Source: Diplonema japonicum (Eukaryota; Euglenozoa; Diplonemea; Diplonemida; Diplonemidae). Taken from it: 64,000 nt of DNA. Below, piece after piece: positions 1 through 8,188 of this stretch. Under the pieces are notes generated by a model. That model had not been told where the DNA came from, did no database searches, and was given only the letters and a program-made list of their open reading frames with translations. Position 1 is the stretch's first letter. Each line of letters opens with the position of its first letter. The stretch covers positions 124,001 to 188,000 of the forward strand of contig OZ025677.1 in assembly GCA_964019335.1 (NCBI GenBank), read 5' to 3'. The position numbers were made by a program, and so were the translations under genes.

Positions 1-65
1 AGAACAAAAGGACGCATAATCTTTGTCCTTTTGTCAACCTCTAGCATTGCTGATTTTGCAATCTG

Positions 66-407
66 TTAAGGTGTCGGGGCAGCAGGGGAGGCCACGGGAC
101 CGGCAACAGAAGCAACGGGACCGGCAACAGAAACCACAGGACTAACGGGAACAGAAGCACCAGGCGCGGCAACAGGACTAACGGGAACAGAAGCACCAGG
201 CGTGGCAACAGGACTAACGGGAACAGAAGCACCAGGCGCGGCAACAGGACTAACGGGAACAGAAGCCGGACCAACAGCAGTAGGAAGGGCTTCTCTTCTG
301 TGTCTTTTCTGCTCTTTCTTTATCTGGGCATTCAGGGCGTCCGCGTACCTTGTTTTGAAAATGGAAACCAAAAGTAGATCTTGTACACCACAGACGTCGC
401 TTTGATT
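66..407 (-). CDS. Uncertain 3' coding segment with 12-residue Pro/Val/Ala repeats
   Basis: An open frame runs from just after a TAA at 408-410 to a TAA at 66-68. It contains no in-frame ATG, so if it is a gene the start must lie in an upstream exon that I could not locate. The N-terminal part is basic (KKEQKRHRREA). The rest is a low-complexity tail built from repeats of the type PVSPVAAPGASV followed by SVAGPVA units. There is no recognisable domain, signal peptide or membrane helix. The downstream tail reads like a disordered or stalk-like C-terminus. It could equally be a non-coding minisatellite that happens to be open. Confidence 0.3.
   Translation of the reverse strand, partial: NQSDVCGVQDLLLVSIFKTRYADALNAQIKKEQKRHRREALPTAVGPASVPVSPVAAPGASVPVSPVATPGASVPVSPVAAPGASVPVSPVVSVAGPVASVAGPVASPAAPTP
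136..262. repeat. 36-bp tandem repeat (about 3.5 copies)
   Basis: Three near-identical 36-bp units start at about 161, 197 and 233, differing mainly at one C/T position (caggcgc versus caggcgt). A partial unit precedes them, and an 18-bp relative (ggaccggcaacagaagca) lies on the left. The unit is a multiple of three and encodes 12 residues on the minus strand. Confidence 0.85.
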
Positions 408-814
408 TTAGTGGGGCCTGTCCTGGGGGGGGTCAGGCCAAAAATAATAAAAATAGTTTTTTGTATTGTTCTGTAAAAAGTCCCAAGTTGGGTCCAAAAT
501 CCGAAAAAGGTACATAATTTATACAGCACACTAAATCCCCAGACCATTATTAAAACTGAACAATATAAATACAAATCCGGTATTGTTGGAACAAAAAAAA
601 GAGAAAAAAAAAAAAAGAAACGTTGCTGAAAGGTCGTGAACGAATCATCTCCAATTCATTCCTTCTTCCCATTATCAAAAGCGAGGCAGGCCTGGTCCCA
701 GTCACGAGCGGCCCAAGGCATAAAAGGCTAGTACCATCGCTTCGATCTCTTAAGGTCAACAAAAAAAAACCCCCCCTTCTTTTTTTTCTTTTTTTTTTTT
801 TTTCCCCTTCTTCT
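408..814. other. Non-coding spacer
   Basis: Homopolymer-rich spacer (poly-A around 590-615, poly-T around 780-803) downstream of the PARP-like gene. The open frames here are short, lack ATG starts or are low-complexity. I see no RNA gene. Confidence 0.6.
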
Positions 815-2095
815 TCACCAAACCAGCAGCGAGCGGCCGAGCCCCACACTGATCACAAGGTAGCAATACGAAAAAACAACAACAAGCAAAATCGGGATCT
901 CGTAGCTCCAAGAAACCACCGGTGGCTTCACAGCTAGTCCGCTCGGTTCCTTCTTCGAATCCTCATCCAACTTCTTCTTTTTCTCCAATTTTCGTTTGAG
1001 AACTCGCGTTCTCTTCTCACCGTAGCTAATACAATACAGCGGCATGACAGCTCTACTCAATTCCCCGTCAACAGTGGCAACACTGCAAACGATGACGAAC
1101 CGGTCCCGCAGGTCTGGGTCAGTGCTGAAGATGGTTTTTGGATAGTGGGAAAATGACAAGCCAGCAGGGTAGTGCCCGTTACTCAACATGTTTTTCAGTT
1201 GAGCAACAGACAGACGAGTGTTGAGGAAAAGCTGCCTGTCCTGCACCTTGTACGCCGGGTACTCGTCGCGAAGCACTGCAAGTGCATCTATGTAACGCGA
1301 GACCTTCCTCGGACAGCAGCACTTCCTTACATCAACACACCCTACCCGCAGCTTTCTGGACTTCTTGTTTTCAAACCGTTTCAACAATTCAAAATACGCT
1401 CCGTTGTGGTTCATAGCTTTCCATGTTCTGATCTCGCTGAGATCCATTTTCACGTAGCTCACACATGAGTGTGTGTCAGCCTTGTCCTGCAGCACTTTAG
1501 ACACTGCTGTCTTATTCATCAGCTCCTTAAGCCAAGCAGGGCTTGCAATCCAACCCGACCCATGGTATAAAAGGTACATTGGTAGAGCCATCACCGTCCC
1601 TGGCTGGGTGATGATGACATGGAAACGTTGGCCGTTGATGTATCGTGAATGGACAGACTGCTGACCGATGAGGAGCTTGCAGTAGAAAATGTAGTTTGAA
1701 CCAGAGGAGAACATGACAGCGCTGGAAGGGAGGGCTGCGAAGTACTCTCCAGAGCCATGGGCTTGCCTGTTACGTTTTGTGATGTCGAAGCCGTGAGAGG
1801 CGATGCTGTAGATGTTGTGATCAGGGGTCCCATGGAAGCCGTAGTCTGTGTCGAGGTACTCTCCTGCTTGACTGGAGAGTATTTTGTGTGTTGTGTTGAA
1901 CGCTTCCTCTGCCTTGTCGTTGCGGATGCGCCACATTCTTTTCATTGTGGTTCCGCTGCATCTTTCCCTGATAAGTTTTGTTTCTTCCGGACATGAGACT
2001 TCTGTGAAGGTAACTTCGCTGCTTTTTCTCGGTTTCTCCTTTGTCTTGCTCCGATCAGTATTTGTGGCAGGTTTTGGTTTGTGGTGCCCACACAT
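815..2095 (-). CDS. PARP-type ADP-ribosyltransferase with C-terminal membrane anchor
   Basis: A 426-residue protein with an ATG start at 2095. Residues about 60-185 carry a PARP catalytic fold signature: FHGT with the NAD-binding His at 88, then GSGEYFA with the conserved Tyr at 118, then LLIGQ and a PMYLLYH strand. The usual third catalytic position (Glu in polymerising PARPs) does not look like Glu, so mono-ADP-ribosylation is more likely than chain formation. The N-terminus is basic and disordered. A Cys-rich patch (KCCCP) lies near residue 270. A hydrophobic helix from about 398 to the C-terminus suggests a tail anchor, an arrangement known for PARP16 of the ER membrane. Substrates are unknown. 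The PARP assignment is fairly sure; the similarity to PARP16 is by architecture only. Confidence 0.75.
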   Translation of the reverse strand: MCGHHKPKPATNTDRSKTKEKPRKSSEVTFTEVSCPEETKLIRERCSGTTMKRMWRIRNDKAEEAFNTTHKILSSQAGEYLDTDYGFHGTPDHNIYSIASHGFDITKRNRQAHGSGEYFAALPSSAVMFSSGSNYIFYCKLLIGQQSVHSRYINGQRFHVIITQPGTVMALPMYLLYHGSGWIASPAWLKELMNKTAVSKVLQDKADTHSCVSYVKMDLSEIRTWKAMNHNGAYFELLKRFENKKSRKLRVGCVDVRKCCCPRKVSRYIDALAVLRDEYPAYKVQDRQLFLNTRLSVAQLKNMLSNGHYPAGLSFSHYPKTIFSTDPDLRDRFVIVCSVATVDGELSRAVMPLYCISYGEKRTRVLKRKLEKKKKLDEDSKKEPSGLAVKPPVVSWSYEIPILLVVVFSYCYLVISVGLGRSLLVW

Positions 2096-3230
2096 TTTCT
2101 TTTTTTTAAAACAATAAGGATAAAATATTCCTTTTAGGGGGGGGGGGTTTTAAAATCTAAGAGGGGGAAGAAAAAAAGAAGAAGAAAAACAAGAAGCTGT
2201 TCAGTCGTTGATATTCACGGGGTGGGGGTTTAAGGGAAGAAAAGAGGGTATTTTCTTTTTTTTTTGTGTGTTTTTTTTCCCTTTTTTTTTTTCCTCCCTT
2301 CTTGCTGAGCTAACAACCGTAAATCACTGGAACTTGGGCCGTGTTCGTACGTGCCGTAGGAAAGAAGAAAAAAGAGGGGGAGGGGAAAGATTTATATGTT
2401 CTCTTTCAAAAGCTTTTGTACCCCCCCCCCCCCCCCTGAGCGAAAATGGTATAAAAGAAACAAAAAAAAAAGAAAAATACAAGCAGAACGAAAAAAAAAA
2501 AAAGGAAAAAAAAACACCACACCACCAAATAATAATAGCTATTTATTCAACGAAATTTACGACACCACTGGGCGCATAAAATCCTCAATTTACTTCATTA
2601 AGTTCCTCGAGTCATTTCTTTTTTTTTTTTGTTTACCTTTTCGTCATTTGGGTCACTCACAGTAGATTGGTAATTTGATATCGGGGAAACCAATTCCTTT
2701 TTTTTTTTTTTTTTCCTGAAAAAAATTATATGAGGGGGTTTCATTACCGCCCGGGGCATATTTCTTTACACCGTGCACATACTGAAAATCCTCTATTTTT
2801 AAGCCGGGAAAAAAAGGGGGTAATCTTGTGAGGCGGGTTAAGAAAAAGACGAAGGGGGTGTAAGAATACAAAAAAACAATAATAAAAACCCACAAAACAC
2901 AAGAAGAACAAAAAAAATACTTGGAAGAAACGAAAAAAAAAAATGAAACTGGCCCGGTGGTTATCAAAACACATCCAGGCACCATAACCATCAAAAAGAA
3001 GTCTCCCCCCCCTTTTTTTTTCTTTTCTTTCTTATATTCCGAACAGAGAGAGGAGAGGGGGCAAAAAAAAAGGCAAACCAAAAAAGATCAGAACAAAAAA
3101 AAAAATCAGGCAAGAAAAAATTCGCAAAAGAAAAAAAGAATCTAGGGAAGGGAGGGTGTAAAAACACACTTTGACACTCTTCCCCCCCCCCACCCCACCC
3201 CTCCCCCCCCCCCTTTTTTTTTACATCATT
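2096..3230. other. Homopolymer-rich spacer
   Basis: Contains poly-C (about 2420-2436), many poly-A/T runs, and C-rich tracts at about 3182-3212. An open frame on the minus strand at 2653-3081 starts only at TTG and is mostly Phe/Lys/Val runs, so I do not call it a gene. No RNA gene was recognised. Confidence 0.6.
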
Positions 3231-6200
3231 TCAGGATTGCTGAACACAGTGGATAGGTTTGCATACGTCCCACCGTGATAAATTACATTGAACCTGACGT
3301 ACAATGGTATCTTGTGTAAAGAGTACTCGTCGTCCTGGTTTTTTTTTTTTTTTTTTTCCCTTAACCCACACAAATACCTCTCCAAATGTAACACCAGTCG
3401 CCTTACCCGCGTTGGGGGACTTCTTTGCAGACCATCTTGGCTTCAACCCCGTCCAGTCATCGTCATCCGACGAAGAAGAAGCTTCAGCCTCCACCCCCTC
3501 GCCTTCATCCTTCTTCTTCACAATCTTTTGACGATCCCCAGCATGCAATCTCGGATTAAATTGCACCAACGGCACCAACCCTTCCGTCACAACTAAGCTC
3601 AGTTCGACCGATTCCAGAACCTTGTTCAAGAGCACCGCATAACCCTGCGGAGGAACCATCTCGCCGGGAAGCTTTAAATAACGGTTTCCGTCTTCCCGTT
3701 TGTCAATGCTGTCTAACGACGCGCCGCTAATCTCAAGCAGCACATCCGACGCCCATTGCAACTGAGGCAAGCAGTCGACAAGAATCGTGGCGTGCGGGCA
3801 AGCTACGGCAAGACCTTTTCTCCTGGCCTGTCCGGTTATGCTCAAACTGCTTGTCACCAACCTCTGTTCCAACACGCTTACTGGTATAAGTACATTCCCC
3901 GCATCGCGAAGTCCCCAGTCGAGCTCTTGAATGTACGACATGCAAGCTTGGAATGTAGCCAATCTGTACGCGTCATCTGAAGAGGAATCGAACAGCTCCG
4001 AATCAGCAGTGAAGTCCTGTAGGAACCGAAGCTGTGAGGAACAACTTTTCAATCCGGCTTTGATGAAGATGTACAGGTTGATGGGGAACAGATCGTCGGC
4101 TGACCCGCCTTCAAACGCGTCGGGGTGCGTCTCCTGAGCGAGTTCTTGCACGTTGAGCTCGAACACACATGCTGTTGACATTCGTGTTAAATCGCCTTTT
4201 ATGTCAGTTTTCGTTGGCGAGGTCATCGGGAGTTGCGAAGCGATCTTCTTGCCCACTGCAGACGCGGATAGAATTAATGATTCGTCTGCAAAATTTGTGA
4301 ACCCGTCGCTCAATGGTGTTGAGCTGCTGATTCTGTCGATGTCAAGCGACACCCTAGTAGGGGACTGTGATATGATAACTTCTTCGTGTTCCGGCGGGCG
4401 TGACCCTGCGCGTTTTCTGTGCGATGCAATCACACCCTTCACCTCGTTGTTGATGGCCGAGGATTTCAGCTGGGACAGCATGGTGAGCTGGTCGATCTCT
4501 GTTGCGATCTTTCGCAAGCATTTCAGTTTGCTCACCACCCCTGGAAGCGACGGCAGGCCCGCGAGCTCCGTGATCGCATTGTCATAAGGCTGGAACAGAG
4601 TTTTCCCGGTATCCCTTCCGTATGACACTCCAATGTCGTCTAGCGTAACGTTGCGGAGGGTTGACAGCTTCCGTGCTATCTCCGCGTCTTGCTTAGCAAA
4701 GATCACCTCGTACAGGTTCTTTGTGATGGAGTACGTCTTTGATAATATGGCGTCGTTCACACGCTTCAGGACGACCTGCGACAGGTCCATTCTTCTGAAG
4801 AACAAATCGGACAGGACTTCCCCGAAACATTGTTCGATGCATTCCCGCAGCCTGTACAGGAACGATGAGACATCGTCCAGCGCGTTGCACAGATGGCTCA
4901 TGTGAACCTTCATTCGGGTGCCACGATGGATGCACCCGCCAAAATGCTGCCTTCCGTGGCAGTATGAGATGGGTCGTGTTTTTGTTGGAATGATGGTCGG
5001 GTGGTGTTGCGCGGGGCCGGGGAAGCTGCCCGCTTTCCCGTGCATTGCCATTTGCTTCTCCTTGAAAAACTTGTCGTCAAAATACCCGGACTTGTACAAC
5101 GGGGTCAACGGCCCTGCGCCCACCTCATCGTTCGCACCGCAACTGCCGTATAAAAACCCGAAATACCTGTTGAACCACGAGCAGTACACGGCAAGGACGT
5201 GTTTTGGTTTGCCGTCGAAGACCTTTGTGAAATACTGAACAACCGCTTCTTCTAGTTTTGGGCGGATGGCGTGATAGTCCTTCGGCCTGAGATACTGGAT
5301 GCAGTCGACCCCAACAGGCGTTTTCAGTTTCAAATGGCGGTGGATGATCTTCAAAAATGGCGAGTCGGGACCTTCCAGTTTCGTCCTTTCGTCGTGAAAC
5401 CCCGACTGGACAGCTGCCCGGAAGGGTTTCCATCTTGTCGGTTTGCACCTGTTAGATGTGACCGACGTGATGTCGGGCAGCCAGGAAGGGTTCAGCATGG
5501 ATATGGCCCACGAAGTCGGTTTGTGTGTGTTCGTGCTGCATTTCCCCTTTGCAGTCAGAACGTCGCCTTTCCATAGCCCGGAGACCGTTGAGCCGTTTGG
5601 CATGTATAAGGTACCAGGTCCGCAGTATTCGTCCTTCCTCCATTCTCCTTCGTAGATGGAGCCGTCTTTGTTCAGCATGGTGCCTGTTCCTGTCCGTGCG
5701 TCGCAGTCCCACTGCCCGTAATACCGTGCCTTGTCTCTGTAGGTCTGCACGCCGAACCAGACGCGTTTGTCGGCTTTCCAGTGTCCGAAATATCTGTTTT
5801 CTTTTTCAACCCCGCTGCACAGCTCGCCCATCCCTGTTCTCTGTATTGTGATGCACCGCACGTACCCAATGAAGTCCTCGAAGGCGACGTCCCTGTCCTT
5901 CGTCACCGTGATGACCCCGTAGTACAGGTCGCCATTTGGGTACTCCACCTTTACAGGGCGCTTCTCGTCGATGCGGTTGGTGTCCCACGAGCAGTGCAGT
6001 GCGATGCCCGTCATGTTGGTTTCGGAGCTGTTGATCTTCACTGACCCAAGCCCTTGCGCCATCCCGTTCTCGAAGTAGCCTCGAAACTGGTACGCCGAGC
6101 ACGTCTTCTCGCCAAGACCGTTCGGGATGTTAGTTGAGGTGACCGGTCCGAAGTATATCTCACCGCGTGAGCTTTTGTGCGTCACCAGCTTCCCCATCAT

Positions 6201-6473
6201 GTCGTCTGCCGGCATTGAGAGACGCCTGGCTGTTGCGTGAATGGGTGAGAACGTCCTCTCGCTTGTCGGTGGTGCGCTCTGCATCCTCGTTCTCTTCGTT
6301 TCGAATTCTGTCGGTTTGTTTGTTATCGGCGTGCTCGGCCCGACCCTCACCCGCAGCGCCGACGGGGCGGACCCATCCTTCACTAAGCTCTCTCGTAGCT
6401 TCTGGCCTTTCGACACAAGCCGCATCGAAGTGTCGGCATCGGGAACCAACGGGTGTTCCTCCTTATCGCCCAT
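3231..6473 (-). CDS. Alsin-like MORN-repeat / VPS9-domain protein
   Basis: A 1,080-residue protein starting at ATG 6473, which is preceded by a CAG acceptor 8 nt upstream. Residues about 105-310 contain MORN-type units (YFGPV..NGLG, YPNGDLYYG, YYGQWD, YEGEW..GPGTLYMPNG). Around residues 690-850 is a VPS9-like module whose best signature begins SADDLFPINLYIFIKAGLK and ends in a helix with FQACMSYIQEL. VPS9 domains are exchange factors for Rab5-family GTPases, and MORN plus VPS9 is the core of animal alsin (ALS2). A role in early endosome traffic is therefore the likely inference. No RCC1 or DH/PH modules were seen. The last 50 residues follow a Lys run and look unlike the rest, so a missed intron near 3330-3360 is possible. 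Confidence 0.75.
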   Translation of the reverse strand: MGDKEEHPLVPDADTSMRLVSKGQKLRESLVKDGSAPSALRVRVGPSTPITNKPTEFETKRTRMQSAPPTSERTFSPIHATARRLSMPADDMMGKLVTHKSSRGEIYFGPVTSTNIPNGLGEKTCSAYQFRGYFENGMAQGLGSVKINSSETNMTGIALHCSWDTNRIDEKRPVKVEYPNGDLYYGVITVTKDRDVAFEDFIGYVRCITIQRTGMGELCSGVEKENRYFGHWKADKRVWFGVQTYRDKARYYGQWDCDARTGTGTMLNKDGSIYEGEWRKDEYCGPGTLYMPNGSTVSGLWKGDVLTAKGKCSTNTHKPTSWAISMLNPSWLPDITSVTSNRCKPTRWKPFRAAVQSGFHDERTKLEGPDSPFLKIIHRHLKLKTPVGVDCIQYLRPKDYHAIRPKLEEAVVQYFTKVFDGKPKHVLAVYCSWFNRYFGFLYGSCGANDEVGAGPLTPLYKSGYFDDKFFKEKQMAMHGKAGSFPGPAQHHPTIIPTKTRPISYCHGRQHFGGCIHRGTRMKVHMSHLCNALDDVSSFLYRLRECIEQCFGEVLSDLFFRRMDLSQVVLKRVNDAILSKTYSITKNLYEVIFAKQDAEIARKLSTLRNVTLDDIGVSYGRDTGKTLFQPYDNAITELAGLPSLPGVVSKLKCLRKIATEIDQLTMLSQLKSSAINNEVKGVIASHRKRAGSRPPEHEEVIISQSPTRVSLDIDRISSSTPLSDGFTNFADESLILSASAVGKKIASQLPMTSPTKTDIKGDLTRMSTACVFELNVQELAQETHPDAFEGGSADDLFPINLYIFIKAGLKSCSSQLRFLQDFTADSELFDSSSDDAYRLATFQACMSYIQELDWGLRDAGNVLIPVSVLEQRLVTSSLSITGQARRKGLAVACPHATILVDCLPQLQWASDVLLEISGASLDSIDKREDGNRYLKLPGEMVPPQGYAVLLNKVLESVELSLVVTEGLVPLVQFNPRLHAGDRQKIVKKKDEGEGVEAEASSSSDDDDWTGLKPRWSAKKSPNAGKATGVTFGEVFVWVKGKKKKKKPGRRVLFTQDTIVRQVQCNLSRWDVCKPIHCVQQS

Positions 6474-6851
6474 GTACCCGCCTGCAGTGGTGTGAAATAA
6501 AACCTTTCACAAAAGAAAGGGGAGGGCAGACCAGAGTTTTTTATTAAAAAAAAATAAAATAAAAAAGAACGAAGAAGAAAAAAAACCTAATTATAAGGAA
6601 AGGGGCAGTGAACTGTAATTGAAGACATCACGAAGTGTAGGCGGCTGGGGACGGGGGAGGAAGAAGAGATGGGACGCGTGAGGAAAAAAAAAAGAGAAAA
6701 AAAAAACAAAGAAAGAATGAAACACAGAGAAGAAGGGATGGAAAGAGAAAAGAAAAGAAAAAAACATCCTACTGGAATGAAATGAAATGTATCTGTTCTT
6801 CACAGGTTCCAAAGAAAAAAAAAAGAAGAAAAAAAAACTGAAAAGAAAGAA
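6474..6851. other. Spacer between the ankyrin and MORN/VPS9 genes
   Basis: Purine-rich on the plus strand, with poly-A runs. It holds the short 5' leader of the MORN/VPS9 gene and the 3' flank of the ankyrin gene. No further gene was seen. Confidence 0.6.
6482..6483 (-). promoter_or_regulatory. Candidate trans-splice acceptor AG for the MORN/VPS9 gene
   Basis: On the minus strand a pyrimidine-rich stretch (TCTGCCCTCCCCTTTCTTTT, then TTTTATTTCACACCACTG) ends in CAG only 8 nt before the ATG. In Euglenozoa this layout marks spliced-leader addition. No transcript evidence is available. Confidence 0.4.
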
Positions 6852-8063
6852 CTACGAGAGAGACTCGAGATAGGTGGCAAGCTCGTCGTGCCCAGCATCT
6901 CTGGCGATGCTTCCGGCAGATTGATGAGCAGCGTTGGTGTCAGTGTGGCATGCGGAGTGAGTGACAAGGGACTTCGCGGCGGCGATATGACCTTTCCGGG
7001 CTGCAAGCATAAGGGAGGTCCACCCACCTGTTTTGCGAGCATGAGGGTAAGCACCGCGGGCCAGCAGCAGGTCGAGGAGGCCTGTGTCGCCATTCTGCGA
7101 CGCGTACATAAGGGGGGTAACACCGTTGTAATTTGCTTGATTGGGGTCTGCTCCTTTAGCGAGGAGCTTTCCAGCGACGTCCGCGTCGCCAGCTTGGGCT
7201 GCGAACACCAACGCAGAATCACCTTGCAGGTTGGTGTGGTTCATGACCTTCTTCGAGGCTCGTTCAAGTAGAACGTCTACAGCCCCGCCCCTCCCGTACT
7301 TGATAGCGTACATTAATGGGGACGACGATCCTTTGTCGCCTTCTTGACTGCATCCTGTGTCTAGTAGAAGTTTTATCGCGTCTTCATGTCCCATCCGTGC
7401 GGCGAAGCACAAGGGTGACTGCTTCCCCCCCACCTCTGCGTCCATCCCCGCTGCCACAAGCTTCTTGATGAGCTCCGTGTCGCCTATCGATGCGGCGTAC
7501 ATCAAAGGTGTGATGCCTGTGTCCTGTAGGTACCACTTGGCGATGACTTCACCTCCATGGTACATCAGAAGGTAGTCGACGATGTCTTGTCGGCTTTTCT
7601 TGCAGGCCTTTCGCAGCTCCACCCCCGACAGCGACGGTTGCACGGCGACACGGTTCGCCTCCAGCCACATCCTTGCCTGTTCTTCCTTCGTGATGGACAG
7701 GAAGATGGTCGCGTCTGCCGTCAGGCATGTCTCAAGCAACAGTGTCTCATCGTCATATGTACCGTCGAACAACTCCTGAACGGAGGCAGGGAGGCCTATC
7801 CTTTCCTCTATTTTGGTTTTGATGTCGCCCACCTTGTCCAGGAGAGCGACCTCTACGCACACGGTCTCTCCCATTACACACACGTAGATGTTCATACCCC
7901 CTTCTGCTGTGTCGCTTGCCTCGTAGCACGGCGATGCCCGTGCGTCATCAGTGCTGCATGGGGTCACCTCATTGTCCACTCTGATGTGTTTAATGCCACC
8001 CTGCACACATACAACTGCCGCTCTGTTGTTGTGTTTCGAAGGCGCTGTGCCGCAGTTACCCAT
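6852..8063 (-). CDS. Acylated ubiquitin-like / ankyrin-repeat protein
   Basis: 403 residues from ATG 8063. The N-terminus MGNCGTAPSK fits N-myristoylation of Gly2 and palmitoylation of Cys4, so the protein is probably held at a membrane, possibly the flagellar or plasma membrane. Residues about 58-125 (MNIYVCVMGETVCVEV ... VQELFDGTYDDETLL) resemble a ubiquitin-like fold. From about 150 to 400 there are six or seven ankyrin repeats with the TPLMYAA, LCFAARMGH and TSLMLAARKGH signatures. No catalytic motif is present, so it is probably an adaptor. It lies 125 bp from the phosphodiesterase gene in the same transcription direction. The ankyrin part is certain; the ubiquitin-like part is moderately sure; the lipid anchor is inferred. 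Confidence 0.8.
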   Translation of the reverse strand: MGNCGTAPSKHNNRAAVVCVQGGIKHIRVDNEVTPCSTDDARASPCYEASDTAEGGMNIYVCVMGETVCVEVALLDKVGDIKTKIEERIGLPASVQELFDGTYDDETLLLETCLTADATIFLSITKEEQARMWLEANRVAVQPSLSGVELRKACKKSRQDIVDYLLMYHGGEVIAKWYLQDTGITPLMYAASIGDTELIKKLVAAGMDAEVGGKQSPLCFAARMGHEDAIKLLLDTGCSQEGDKGSSSPLMYAIKYGRGGAVDVLLERASKKVMNHTNLQGDSALVFAAQAGDADVAGKLLAKGADPNQANYNGVTPLMYASQNGDTGLLDLLLARGAYPHARKTGGWTSLMLAARKGHIAAAKSLVTHSACHTDTNAAHQSAGSIARDAGHDELATYLESLS

Positions 8064-8188
8064 CCGGCCTGTGTGGTGGTTCGTTGGAAAGACAGGGAGG
8101 GTGAGGGGAACTCGAACTTTGAGATGGGGGAAAAAACAGGGCGAAACCGGGGCGTGTATACTAATTATTATTACACTTACTTAAATAG

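Noticed and set aside
2653-3081. 142-codon minus-strand frame
   Set aside because: Starts at TTG and consists largely of Phe/Lys/Val runs from homopolymers. A short ATG-started core cannot be excluded but has no supporting feature.
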